From Pseudomonas svalbardensis (GTDB taxonomy: Bacteria; Pseudomonadota; Gammaproteobacteria; Pseudomonadales; Pseudomonadaceae), in assembly GCF_030053115.1 (NCBI RefSeq), contig NZ_CP125619.1, positions 56,001 to 120,000 on the forward strand: a stretch of DNA of 64,000 nucleotides. Reading direction: 5' to 3'. Below the pieces are notes generated by a model, which did no database searches, was not told the origin of the DNA, and worked only from the letters and a program-made list of their open reading frames with translations. Positions 55,993 through 64,000 of the stretch are shown in pieces. The stretch's first letter is position 1; each line of letters starts with the position of its first letter. The translations under genes and the position numbers were made by a program.

Positions 55993-56311
55993 GGTTGACA
56001 TCCTTCCGCTTATGGCGGGATTAGGTAGTGGTTTAACTGATGCCAATGATCCTCTCGTTTGGCCAGTCTCTCTAGATACAGTTCACCTGTATTGTGAGGG
56101 ACCAGTTAACTGTTAAAGGATGGTGTACTGGTCGAAATTGAGGCAACTGTACTTGTCTGCACTAATATCGTGCGTTATTGGTTGATTGACTCGGAAAGGT
56201 AGGCAATTACGGTAGGAAAAGACCGGTACAGCAGTACAGTTTTATTCAGGATTTGGTCTGGCAACAGCAAGCTGACGAAACTGTGTTTGCGTCAGCTGCT
56301 ATCTGTACCAA
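55993..56311. promoter_or_regulatory. Upstream region of DUF1127 copy 2 with repeated ACTGTA/ACTGGT motifs
   Basis: No gene. It carries TACAGT/ACTGTA-type elements near 56078, 56145 and 56236, and ACCAGT/ACTGGT near 56101 and 56127. Similar elements (TGTACTGGTTCAG, AAACTGTAATTG) stand upstream of copy 1 at 55598-55640, suggesting one regulator for both genes. Half-sites are short and could partly be chance in AT-rich DNA. Confidence 0.45.
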
Positions 56312-57805
56312 TTACACCGACAGCATCCGCCCGGTTTCTTCCAGGTTTATGTGCCAGCTCAGGGCATCACGCAGGATATGCGGCGTATGCCCGCCGAGCG
56401 CACACGCGGCTGTGAAGTAGTCATCCAGGGCCTGGCGATAGTCCGGGTGCACGCAGTTGTCGATGATGACTCGAGCGCGTTCTCGCGGCGCCAGGCCACG
56501 CAAGTCCGCCAGACCGATCTCGGTGACAAGAATGTCGACGTCATGCTCAGTGTGATCAACGTGGCTGACCATCGGTACCACACTGGAAATTGCGCCGCCC
56601 TTGGCGATCGACTTGGTCACGAAGATCGCCAAATGCGCATTGCGCGCAAAGTCGCCCGAGCCGCCGATGCCGTTCATCATCCGCGTGCCGCAGATGTGGG
56701 TGGAGTTGACGTTGCCGTACAAGTCGAACTCAAGCGCCGTGTTGATGCCGATGATGCCGAGCCGGCGCACGACTTCCGGGTGGTTGGAAATTTCTTGCGG
56801 GCGCAGGACCAGTTTGTCCTTGTAGCGCTCAAGGTTGCCGAAAACATCGGTATTGCGACGACTCGACAAGGTGATCGAACTGCCCGAAGCAAAGCTCAGC
56901 TTGCCGGCGTCGATCAGGTCGAAGGTCGAGTCCTGAAGCACTTCGGAGTACATCGTCAGGTCTTCGAACGGCGAGTCGATCAGCCCGCACATCACCGAGT
57001 TAGCAATGTTGCCAATCCCGGCTTGCAGTGGGCCGAGCTTGTTGGTCATGCGCCCGGCAGCCACTTCCTGCTTGAAGAAGTCGATCAGGTGGTCGGCAAT
57101 GGCCTGGGTATCAACGTCCGGCGGCAGTACGGTGGACGGCGAGTCAGACTGATTGGTGATCACGATAGCGACGATCTTTTCCGGCGGAATCGGGATGGCA
57201 GTGCTGCCAATGCGATCATCAACCTTGACCAGCGGAATCGGTGTGCGGGTCGGCCGATAGGTCGGGATATAGATGTCGTGCAGACCTTCGAGGTTCGGGT
57301 TGTGCGCCAGGTTGATCTCGATGATCACCTGTTTGGCGAAAATCGCGAAGCTGGCCGAGTTACCCACCGAAGTGGTCGGCACGATATGGCCCTGCTCGGT
57401 GATGGCCACGGCTTCAATCACTGCGATGTCGGGCAGTTTTAGCTGCTGGTTGCGCAATTGCTCAACGGTTTCCGAGAGATGCTGGTCAATGAACATCACT
57501 TCGCCGGCGTTAATGGCCTTGCGCAGGGTGCTGTCGACCTGGAAGGGCATGCGCCGTGACAATACGCCGGCTTCGGTGAGCTGTTTATCGAGGTCGTTGC
57601 CCAGGCTGGCGCCGGTCATCAGCGTGATTTTCAGCGGGGTGATTTTGGCGCGTTCGGCCAATGCGTGGGGCACGGCTTTGGCTTCGCCGGCGCGAGTGAA
57701 ACCACTCATGCCGACGGTCATGCCGTCCTGAATCAGAGCGGCCGCGTCAGCGGCGCTCATCACTTTATCCAACAACGAAGGCAAGCGAATACGTTCACGG
57801 TACAT
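56312..57805 (-). CDS. Acetyl-CoA hydrolase / succinyl-CoA:acetate CoA-transferase family protein
   Basis: A 497-residue class I CoA-transferase-fold enzyme of the ACH1/SCACT (Cat1, AarC) family. Landmarks are GMSGFTRAGEAKAVPHAL near the N-terminus, an MYSEVLQD segment carrying the catalytic Glu, ICGTRMMNGIGGSGDFARNAH and SHVDHTEHDVDILVTEIGLADLRG. Members transfer CoA between acetate, succinate or propionate or hydrolyse acetyl-CoA. The gene stands alone, so the physiological substrate cannot be told. Confidence 0.9.
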   Translation of the reverse strand: MYRERIRLPSLLDKVMSAADAAALIQDGMTVGMSGFTRAGEAKAVPHALAERAKITPLKITLMTGASLGNDLDKQLTEAGVLSRRMPFQVDSTLRKAINAGEVMFIDQHLSETVEQLRNQQLKLPDIAVIEAVAITEQGHIVPTTSVGNSASFAIFAKQVIIEINLAHNPNLEGLHDIYIPTYRPTRTPIPLVKVDDRIGSTAIPIPPEKIVAIVITNQSDSPSTVLPPDVDTQAIADHLIDFFKQEVAAGRMTNKLGPLQAGIGNIANSVMCGLIDSPFEDLTMYSEVLQDSTFDLIDAGKLSFASGSSITLSSRRNTDVFGNLERYKDKLVLRPQEISNHPEVVRRLGIIGINTALEFDLYGNVNSTHICGTRMMNGIGGSGDFARNAHLAIFVTKSIAKGGAISSVVPMVSHVDHTEHDVDILVTEIGLADLRGLAPRERARVIIDNCVHPDYRQALDDYFTAACALGGHTPHILRDALSWHINLEETGRMLSV

Positions 57806-57930
57806 GGATTGTTATCTCGGGCAACGAAAGCAAGGTGTGCAGTCTAGTGATTTCAAAAAAAATCCTCCCGCTACCATGGTCGAATGTAGAGCCCCGATTT
57901 AGAGCCTTTGGTCGGTTTTTAGCGGGCAAT

Positions 57931-57963
57931 AAAAAACCCCAGCCTACTAAAGGCTGAGGTTTT
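57931..57963 (-). terminator. Terminator of the pnt operon
   Basis: On the minus strand, AAACCTCAGCCT pairs with AGGCTGGGGTTT (one G-T wobble) and is followed by T6. It lies 23 bp after the pntB stop. Confidence 0.85.
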
Positions 57964-57985
57964 GGGTATTGCGTTGGAGCAGGTT

Positions 57986-59422
57986 TTACTCGATGGCTTT
58001 GACCATGTCTTCGATAACTTTCTTGGCGTCGCCGAAGACCATCATGGTTTTGTCCAGGTAGAACAGTTCGTTGTCCAGACCGGCATAGCCGCTGGCCATC
58101 GAGCGCTTGTTGACGATCACGGTCTTGGCTTTATAAGCCTCGAGGATCGGCATGCCGGCAATCGGCGATTTAGGATCGTTCTTCGCCGCAGGGTTGACCA
58201 CGTCGTTGGCGCCGAGCACCAGCACCACGTCGGCCTGGCCGAACTCGGAGTTGATGTCATCCATCTCGAACACTTGCTCGTAAGGCACTTCGGCTTCGGC
58301 CAGCAGGACGTTCATGTGCCCTGGCATCCGACCGGCGACCGGGTGGATCGCAAACTTCACGGTGACTCCCCGGTGAGTCAGCTTCTCCGCCAGCTCCATC
58401 AGTGAGTGTTGGGCGCGTGCCACCGCCAGGCCATAACCCGGAACGATGATCACGGTGTCGGCGTTGGTCAGCAGGAAGGTCGCATCGTCAGCCGAACCGG
58501 ATTTCACCGGACGGGCCTCTTTCGAGCCTGCCGGGCCGGTTGCATCTACCGTGTTGCCGAAACCGCCGAGCAATACGTTGAAGAACGAACGGTTCATCGC
58601 CTTGCACATGATGTACGAGAGGATCGCACCGGATGAACCCACCAGCGAGCCGGCGATGATCAGCATCGAGTTGTTCAGCGAGAAACCGATACCTGCCGCT
58701 GCCCAGCCGGAATAGCTGTTGAGCATCGACACAACCACCGGCATATCTGCGCCGCCGATCGGGATGATGATCAGCACGCCCAGCACGAAGGCCAGGGCCA
58801 GCATCAGGGCGAAGGCGCTGAGGTTGCCGGTCAGCATGAAGGTCACGCCGAGGCCCAGTGTCGCCAGGCCCAGCAGCAGGTTCAGCTTGTGCTGGCCGCC
58901 GAACTGTACGGGTGCGCCCTGGAACAGGCGGAACTTGTACTTGCCCGAGAGCTTACCGAACGCGATCACCGAACCGGAGAACGTGATTGCACCGATGGCG
59001 GCTCCGAGGAACAGCTCCAGGCGGTTACCGGCGGGGATCGCATCACCCAGTTGTTTGACGATACCCAGCGATTGCGGCTCAACCACAGCGGCAATGGCAA
59101 TGAACACCGCGGCCATACCGATCATGCTATGCATGAAGGCGACCAGTTCAGGCATCTTGGTCATTTCAACGCGTTTGGCCATGATCGACCCGGCGGTACC
59201 GCCGACCAACAGACCTACGATGACGTAGCCGATGCCGGCGGTGGCCAACTCGGCGCCCAGCTTATAGACGAGGCCCACGGTGGTGAGGATCGCCAGCGCC
59301 ATACCGAGCATGCCGTACACATTGCCGCGCCGCGACGTGGTCGGGTGCGACAGGCCCTTAAGAGCCTGGATGAAGCAGATCGACGCGATCAAGTAGAGCG
59401 TCGTTACAAGATTCATGCTCAT
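57986..59422 (-). CDS. pntB: NAD(P) transhydrogenase subunit beta
   Basis: The beta subunit of the proton-pumping transhydrogenase, 478 residues. The N-terminal 280 residues form membrane helices (YVIVGLLVGGTAGSIMAKRVEM, MHSMIGMAAVFIAIAAV). The C-terminal NADP(H)-binding domain III has IIVPGYGLAVARAQHSL and LVLGANDVVNPAAKNDP. The complex makes NADPH from NADH using the proton gradient. The start overlaps the pntAB stop by one base. Confidence 0.97.
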   Translation of the reverse strand: MSMNLVTTLYLIASICFIQALKGLSHPTTSRRGNVYGMLGMALAILTTVGLVYKLGAELATAGIGYVIVGLLVGGTAGSIMAKRVEMTKMPELVAFMHSMIGMAAVFIAIAAVVEPQSLGIVKQLGDAIPAGNRLELFLGAAIGAITFSGSVIAFGKLSGKYKFRLFQGAPVQFGGQHKLNLLLGLATLGLGVTFMLTGNLSAFALMLALAFVLGVLIIIPIGGADMPVVVSMLNSYSGWAAAGIGFSLNNSMLIIAGSLVGSSGAILSYIMCKAMNRSFFNVLLGGFGNTVDATGPAGSKEARPVKSGSADDATFLLTNADTVIIVPGYGLAVARAQHSLMELAEKLTHRGVTVKFAIHPVAGRMPGHMNVLLAEAEVPYEQVFEMDDINSEFGQADVVLVLGANDVVNPAAKNDPKSPIAGMPILEAYKAKTVIVNKRSMASGYAGLDNELFYLDKTMMVFGDAKKVIEDMVKAIE

Positions 59423-59745
59423 TACTTAGGCGCCTCTTCTTTTACTGCTTTTGGGGCTTTTTTCTTGAACATCTCAAGCATCCTGCGGGTAACCAGGAAG
59501 CCACCAAATACGTTCACCGCTGCCAGAGCTACCGCCAGGGTGCCCATGGTTTTGCCCAGAGGCGTGACGGTCAGCGCCGCGGCCAGCATGGCGCCGACGA
59601 TCACGATCGCCGAAATCGCGTTGGTTACCGCCATCAAAGGCGTGTGCAGTGCAGGTGTCACGTTCCAGACCACGTGATAACCGACATAAATCGCCAGCAC
59701 GAAGATGATCAGGTTGTAGATACCGGGGGAGATAAGCTCTTCCAT
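59422..59745 (-). CDS. pntAB: NAD(P) transhydrogenase subunit alpha, membrane part (PntAB)
   Basis: A 107-residue three- to four-helix subunit (domain II alpha part), with [34 protein letters not shown]. In Pseudomonas the alpha subunit is split into two polypeptides, this being the membrane part, while E. coli has one protein. It ends with a short Lys-rich tail ([14 protein letters not shown]). It lies 15 bp after pntAA. Confidence 0.95.
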   Translation of the reverse strand: MEELISPGIYNLIIFVLAIYVGYHVVWNVTPALHTPLMAVTNAISAIVIVGAMLAAALTVTPLGKTMGTLAVALAAVNVFGGFLVTRRMLEMFKKKAPKAVKEEAPK

Positions 59746-59760
59746 CGTCTGAATCCCTGC

Positions 59761-60882
59761 TTAGGCGTTTTTGCGGATGACTTGGCCGTCGCGGCACATC
59801 AGGCACGCGGCGACGATGTCGTCTTCGAGGTTGATCTCGAACTGGCCTTCTTTGTTGAAGACCAGCTTCAGGAAGTCCAGCAGGTTGCGCGCGTACAGTG
59901 CCGAAGCGTCTGCCGCGACTGCGCCGGCCAGATTGGTCGGGCCGCAAATGATCACGCCATTCTCGACGACGACCTGATCGGCCACGGTCAGAGGACAGTT
60001 ACCGCCCTGGGCTGCAGCGAGGTCGATGACCACCGAGCCTGGCTTCATCTGTGCCACGGTTTCCGCGCTCAAAAGCGTCGGTGCCTTGCGGCCCGGGATC
60101 AGTGCGGTGGTGATGACGATGTCAGCCTGCTTGGCGCGTTCGTGCACGGCCAAGGCCTGACGTTGCATCCAGCTGGCGGGCATTGGTCGCGCGTAACCGC
60201 CGACACCAACGGCGCATTCGCGCTCTTCATCGGTCTCATAAGGCACGTCGACGAACTTGGCGCCGAGGGATTCGATCTGCTCTTTTACTGCAGGACGTAC
60301 GTCTGACGCTTCGATCACTGCACCCAGACGTTTCGCCGTAGCGATCGCCTGCAAACCGGCTACGCCTGCGCCGAGAATCAGCACACGCGCCGCTTTCACG
60401 GTACCCGCAGCGGTCATCAGCATCGGCATGAAGCGAGGATAGTGGTGAGCGGCCAGCAACACGGCTTTATAGCCGGCGATGTTGGCTTGGGAGGACAGCA
60501 CATCCAGGCTCTGAGCGCGGGAGGTACGCGGCGCGGCTTCCAGCGCAAACGCGGTAATGCCGCACTCAGCCAGCTTGGCAATGGTTTCATTGCTGAACGG
60601 GTTGAGCATGCCCACCACAACGGTGCCGCTCTTTATCAGCGTCAGTTCGCTGTCGCTGGGTGCGACCACCTTGAGAATCAGCTCGGCACCAAACGCATCG
60701 TTGGCGCTGCCAATAATTGCGCCTGCCGCTTCATAGGCACTGTCGACAACGCTGGCGTGAATGCCGGCGCCGCTTTGCACAGTGACCTTATGACCCTGGC
60801 CGATCAGCTTCTTGATGGTTTCCGGGGTTGCAGCAACCCGTGTTTCACCCGTCTGGGTTTCGAGAGGAACACCAATGTGCAC
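59761..60882 (-). CDS. pntAA: NAD(P) transhydrogenase subunit alpha, NAD-binding part (PntAA)
   Basis: A 373-residue soluble NAD(H)-binding subunit. It has the alanine-dehydrogenase-like N-terminus MHIGVPLETQTGETRVAATP and the Rossmann loop ILGAGVAGLQAIATAKRLGA. GTG 60882 is chosen because AGGAG lies 7 bp upstream; an open frame upstream to 60957 has no start signal. It heads the pntAA-pntAB-pntB operon. Confidence 0.95.
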   Translation of the reverse strand: MHIGVPLETQTGETRVAATPETIKKLIGQGHKVTVQSGAGIHASVVDSAYEAAGAIIGSANDAFGAELILKVVAPSDSELTLIKSGTVVVGMLNPFSNETIAKLAECGITAFALEAAPRTSRAQSLDVLSSQANIAGYKAVLLAAHHYPRFMPMLMTAAGTVKAARVLILGAGVAGLQAIATAKRLGAVIEASDVRPAVKEQIESLGAKFVDVPYETDEERECAVGVGGYARPMPASWMQRQALAVHERAKQADIVITTALIPGRKAPTLLSAETVAQMKPGSVVIDLAAAQGGNCPLTVADQVVVENGVIICGPTNLAGAVAADASALYARNLLDFLKLVFNKEGQFEINLEDDIVAACLMCRDGQVIRKNA

Positions 60883-61317
60883 GTCAAATCTCCTGCGTGA
60901 TCTTATTGAGTAAACCCAGGCACTTCGGATGGTGCGGCTGGGGCGGCCGATCAGCACGATCCCGCCAAATCAGGGCGGGGCGCGGCATTTTGCAGGCGAA
61001 CTTAGTGCCCTTCAAGGGTTTATGACGGGTGACGGAAAATTAACTACAAGTCACCCCGTGACTGAATGTCGCAACTGACCGGTTCAATCCCTTGCAGGCC
61101 GTGCCTTGTAAGGACTCTTGTAAAAATTGGAGAATTTACGCATCGGTCAGGTGAATGAGTCGTTATTGCTCTGCAATAGAGGCTCAAGGCCACGTTTTCA
61201 GGCTCTTGTGGGACGTTTGTACTGCTTGTCGGTACAGTCTTCGAATATGCGACAAATACTTATATCTGTAGTGCTTTTATTTTGCTGACTACGGGGTCAG
61301 TTAATATCGCAAAGCCT
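60883..61317. other. Intergenic region between pntAA and gcdR
   Basis: About 435 bp with no credible gene. Both neighbours are on the minus strand, so it holds the pntAA promoter and the gcdR 3' end. The part near 61200-61300 is AT-rich and has a GTACAGT element like those near the DUF1127 genes. I see no strong terminator or RNA structure. Confidence 0.45.
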
Positions 61318-62217
61318 TTATCCTTCTAGGCTGTAGCTCTGTGCCTGATTGACCAGCCAATCGCGAAATGCCCTTAAAGAGGCCGATTCGACCTTTCGCT
61401 CGGGAATCATCAAGTAATACGCCTTGATGCTTGATAACGCTTGGGCGTTGGCAATGACCAGGCGCTTCTCGGCCAGTTCGCGTTGAATCAGGAACGGCGG
61501 AATCAACGCTATTCCCATATCGTGCATGGCTGCTTGGGCAAGCATGGAGAATAGCTCGTAGCGCGGCCCTGTCATGTCTCGCGGGACATTTAGGTTTTGA
61601 GAGTTGAACCACTGGCGCCAGGCATAAGGGCGAGTGGTCTGCTGCAGCAGGGGCAATTCGGCGATGTCGCTGGGAGAGAGGTTTGTCTTTTTCCCCAGGA
61701 GGTTGGGGCTGCACACCGGCATCGGATTTTCGCCCATCAGTCTGTGGGATTCGGTACCCGACCAGTCCGCGTCGCCAAAATAGATCGCTGCATCGAAGTC
61801 GGTGTCGGCAAACAGGAAGGGCCGCGTTCGGTTGGTGAGGTTGACCGTCACTTCCGGGTGTTTTTGCTGGAAATCCTTGAGTCGTGGCAACAGCCATTGA
61901 GTGCCGAAGGTTGGAACCACCGCCAGCTCGATCACGTTGGCACCTTGCTGGCCCATCACTGACAAGGTGTCCCGTTCAACGGCGTCGAGTTGGGTGGCCA
62001 CCCGGCGGCTGTAGGAAAGTCCGGCTTCCGTCAGCTTGACTCCGCGTCGCGAGCGTCGGAACAGTTCTACGCTGAGGAATTCCTCAAGGCTGGCGATCTG
62101 TCGGCAAATGGCACCCTGAGTGAGCGAAAGCTCCTGAGCTGCCTTGGTAAAACTTTCGTGGCGAGCTGCCGCTTCAAAGCTGATCAGCGCCGTTGTGCTG
62201 GGGATTTTCCTGCGCAT
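61318..62217 (-). CDS. gcdR: LysR-type regulator of glutarate catabolism (GcdR-like)
   Basis: A 299-residue LysR regulator with the helix-turn-helix ALISFEAAARHESFTKAAQELSLTQGAICRQIASLEEFL. ATG 62217 is preferred because GAGG lies about 9 bp upstream. It is divergent from gcdH, with a 28-bp palindrome between. This matches the Pseudomonas arrangement in which GcdR, with glutarate, activates gcdHG (from memory). The inducer cannot be read from sequence. Confidence 0.9.
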   Translation of the reverse strand: MRRKIPSTTALISFEAAARHESFTKAAQELSLTQGAICRQIASLEEFLSVELFRRSRRGVKLTEAGLSYSRRVATQLDAVERDTLSVMGQQGANVIELAVVPTFGTQWLLPRLKDFQQKHPEVTVNLTNRTRPFLFADTDFDAAIYFGDADWSGTESHRLMGENPMPVCSPNLLGKKTNLSPSDIAELPLLQQTTRPYAWRQWFNSQNLNVPRDMTGPRYELFSMLAQAAMHDMGIALIPPFLIQRELAEKRLVIANAQALSSIKAYYLMIPERKVESASLRAFRDWLVNQAQSYSLEG

Positions 62218-62236
62218 GTACGTCAACCTCACTAAT

Positions 62237-62264
62237 ACATCGCATAAAAGCTATTTTGCGATGT
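62237..62264. promoter_or_regulatory. Probable GcdR operator
   Basis: ACATCGCA (62237-62244) and TGCGATGT (62257-62264) form a perfect palindrome with a 12-bp AT-rich centre. It lies 20 bp before gcdR and about 110 bp before gcdH, consistent with a LysR activator and autorepressor site. Confidence 0.7.
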
Positions 62265-62374
62265 TTCGGAGTGAGAAATTAGCACAACAGTATGCAAAAT
62301 CCTCGTTTGCCGTAACGCCGAACCCGGCCTAGGATCAGTCCACGTTATTTGACCCGATTCGAGAGGACACACTC

Positions 62375-63556
<1,182 letters not shown>

Positions 63557-63569
63557 TAGGAGAACGGCC

Positions 63570-64000
63570 ATGGGCGCGCTTTCGCATCTACGGGTACTGG
63601 ATTTATCGCGGGTTCTGGCCGGGCCGTGGGCCGGGCAGATCCTTGCTGACCTTGGCGCCGAAGTGATCAAGGTCGAGCGCCCGGGTAATGGCGATGACAC
63701 GCGCGCCTGGGGGCCTCCCTTCCTTAAAGACGCTTATGGTGAGAACACTAGCGAGGCCGCTTATTACTTGTCGGCCAATCGCAACAAGCAATCGGTGACC
63801 ATCGACTTCACCCGGCCTGAAGGGCAGAAGCTGGTGCGTGATCTGGCGGCGAAGTCGGACATCCTGATCGAGAACTTCAAGGTCGGTGGGCTGGCGGCAT
63901 ATGGTTTGGACTATGAGTCTCTAAAGGCGATCAATCCGAATCTGATCTATTGCTCGATTACCGGGTTTGGCCAGACTGGCCCTTACGCCAAGCGCGCGGG
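63570..64000 (+). CDS. gcdG: CaiB/BaiF-type glutarate CoA-transferase, N-terminal part, runs off the window
   Basis: ATG 63570 opens 143 complete codons to the window edge. The N-terminus [32 protein letters not shown] and [17 protein letters not shown] is typical of family III CoA-transferases. The catalytic Asp expected about residue 170 lies outside. Its location after gcdH points to activation of glutarate as glutaryl-CoA from succinyl-CoA. GGAG precedes the start. Confidence 0.9.
   Translation, partial: MGALSHLRVLDLSRVLAGPWAGQILADLGAEVIKVERPGNGDDTRAWGPPFLKDAYGENTSEAAYYLSANRNKQSVTIDFTRPEGQKLVRDLAAKSDILIENFKVGGLAAYGLDYESLKAINPNLIYCSITGFGQTGPYAKRA

Noticed and set aside
56351..57442. 363-codon plus-strand frame opposite the CoA-transferase gene
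   Set aside because: Antisense shadow of a well-conserved enzyme; no start signal or known family.

Overview
The window is ordinary chromosomal DNA from a Pseudomonas of the P. fluorescens/chlororaphis type. Three things support this: high GC, Pseudomonas REP elements in many intergenic gaps, and gene neighbourhoods that match, from memory, P. aeruginosa PAO1 blocks around PA5487-PA5505, PA0102-PA0114, PA0061-PA0069 and PA0035-PA0037, then PA0446-PA0448. No phage, plasmid, tRNA, rRNA or CRISPR array is visible.

Layout. 1-9.2 kb: N-terminal part of a DgcP-like diguanylate cyclase, an EEP-family phosphatase, dsbA, two c-type cytochromes, engB, an intergenic sRNA of the ErsA/Spot 42 locus, polA, a DUF2782 protein and thrB. 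9.2-18.3 kb: divergent znuA / zur-znuC-znuB with a Zur box, a lipoprotein, katE and metNIQ. 18.3-26.8 kb: the complete caa3-type cytochrome c oxidase cluster (coxB-coxA-ctaG-coxC, then SURF1, a small membrane protein, ctaA, ctaB and SCO1). 27.2-31.5 kb: a conserved protein, a SulP transporter with a beta-carbonic anhydrase, and a radical SAM protein behind a LexA box. 31.7-36 kb: a small EF-hand/dockerin-like protein in AT-rich DNA, then a three-subunit gluconate-2-dehydrogenase-type membrane enzyme. 36.3-42.8 kb: a secreted PTP-type phosphatase, two M3 oligopeptidases flanking a yheV zinc ribbon gene, a gamma-carbonic anhydrase and a HAD phosphatase. 42.8-43.5 kb: a RAYT gene between two inverted REPINs. 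43.5-48.8 kb: lipoproteins, two DUF1161 proteins, osmC, a luciferase-like oxidoreductase, dodecin and an ElaB-like protein. 48.8-51.9 kb: trpI and trpBA. 51.9-56 kb: a 29-codon ORF, a DUF4105 protein with three DUF2388 paralogues, and two DUF1127 genes. 56.3-64 kb: an acetyl-CoA hydrolase/CoA-transferase family enzyme, pntAA-pntAB-pntB, and gcdR / gcdH-gcdG for glutarate catabolism (the last gene is cut by the window edge).

The genes mostly form housekeeping and central-metabolism units: respiration and its heme/copper assembly, NADPH balance, tryptophan, threonine and methionine supply, zinc uptake and oxidative-stress defence. The most interesting signals are regulatory or repetitive: the ErsA-like sRNA with an AlgU-type promoter that shares its -10 with the osmC promoter, mutually exclusive hairpins between yheV and the second M3 peptidase gene, the inverted REPIN-RAYT unit, the DUF4105/DUF2388 cluster, and the DUF1127 pair with recurring ACTGTA/ACTGGT motifs. 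I did not find a clearly new multi-gene defence or mobile system.
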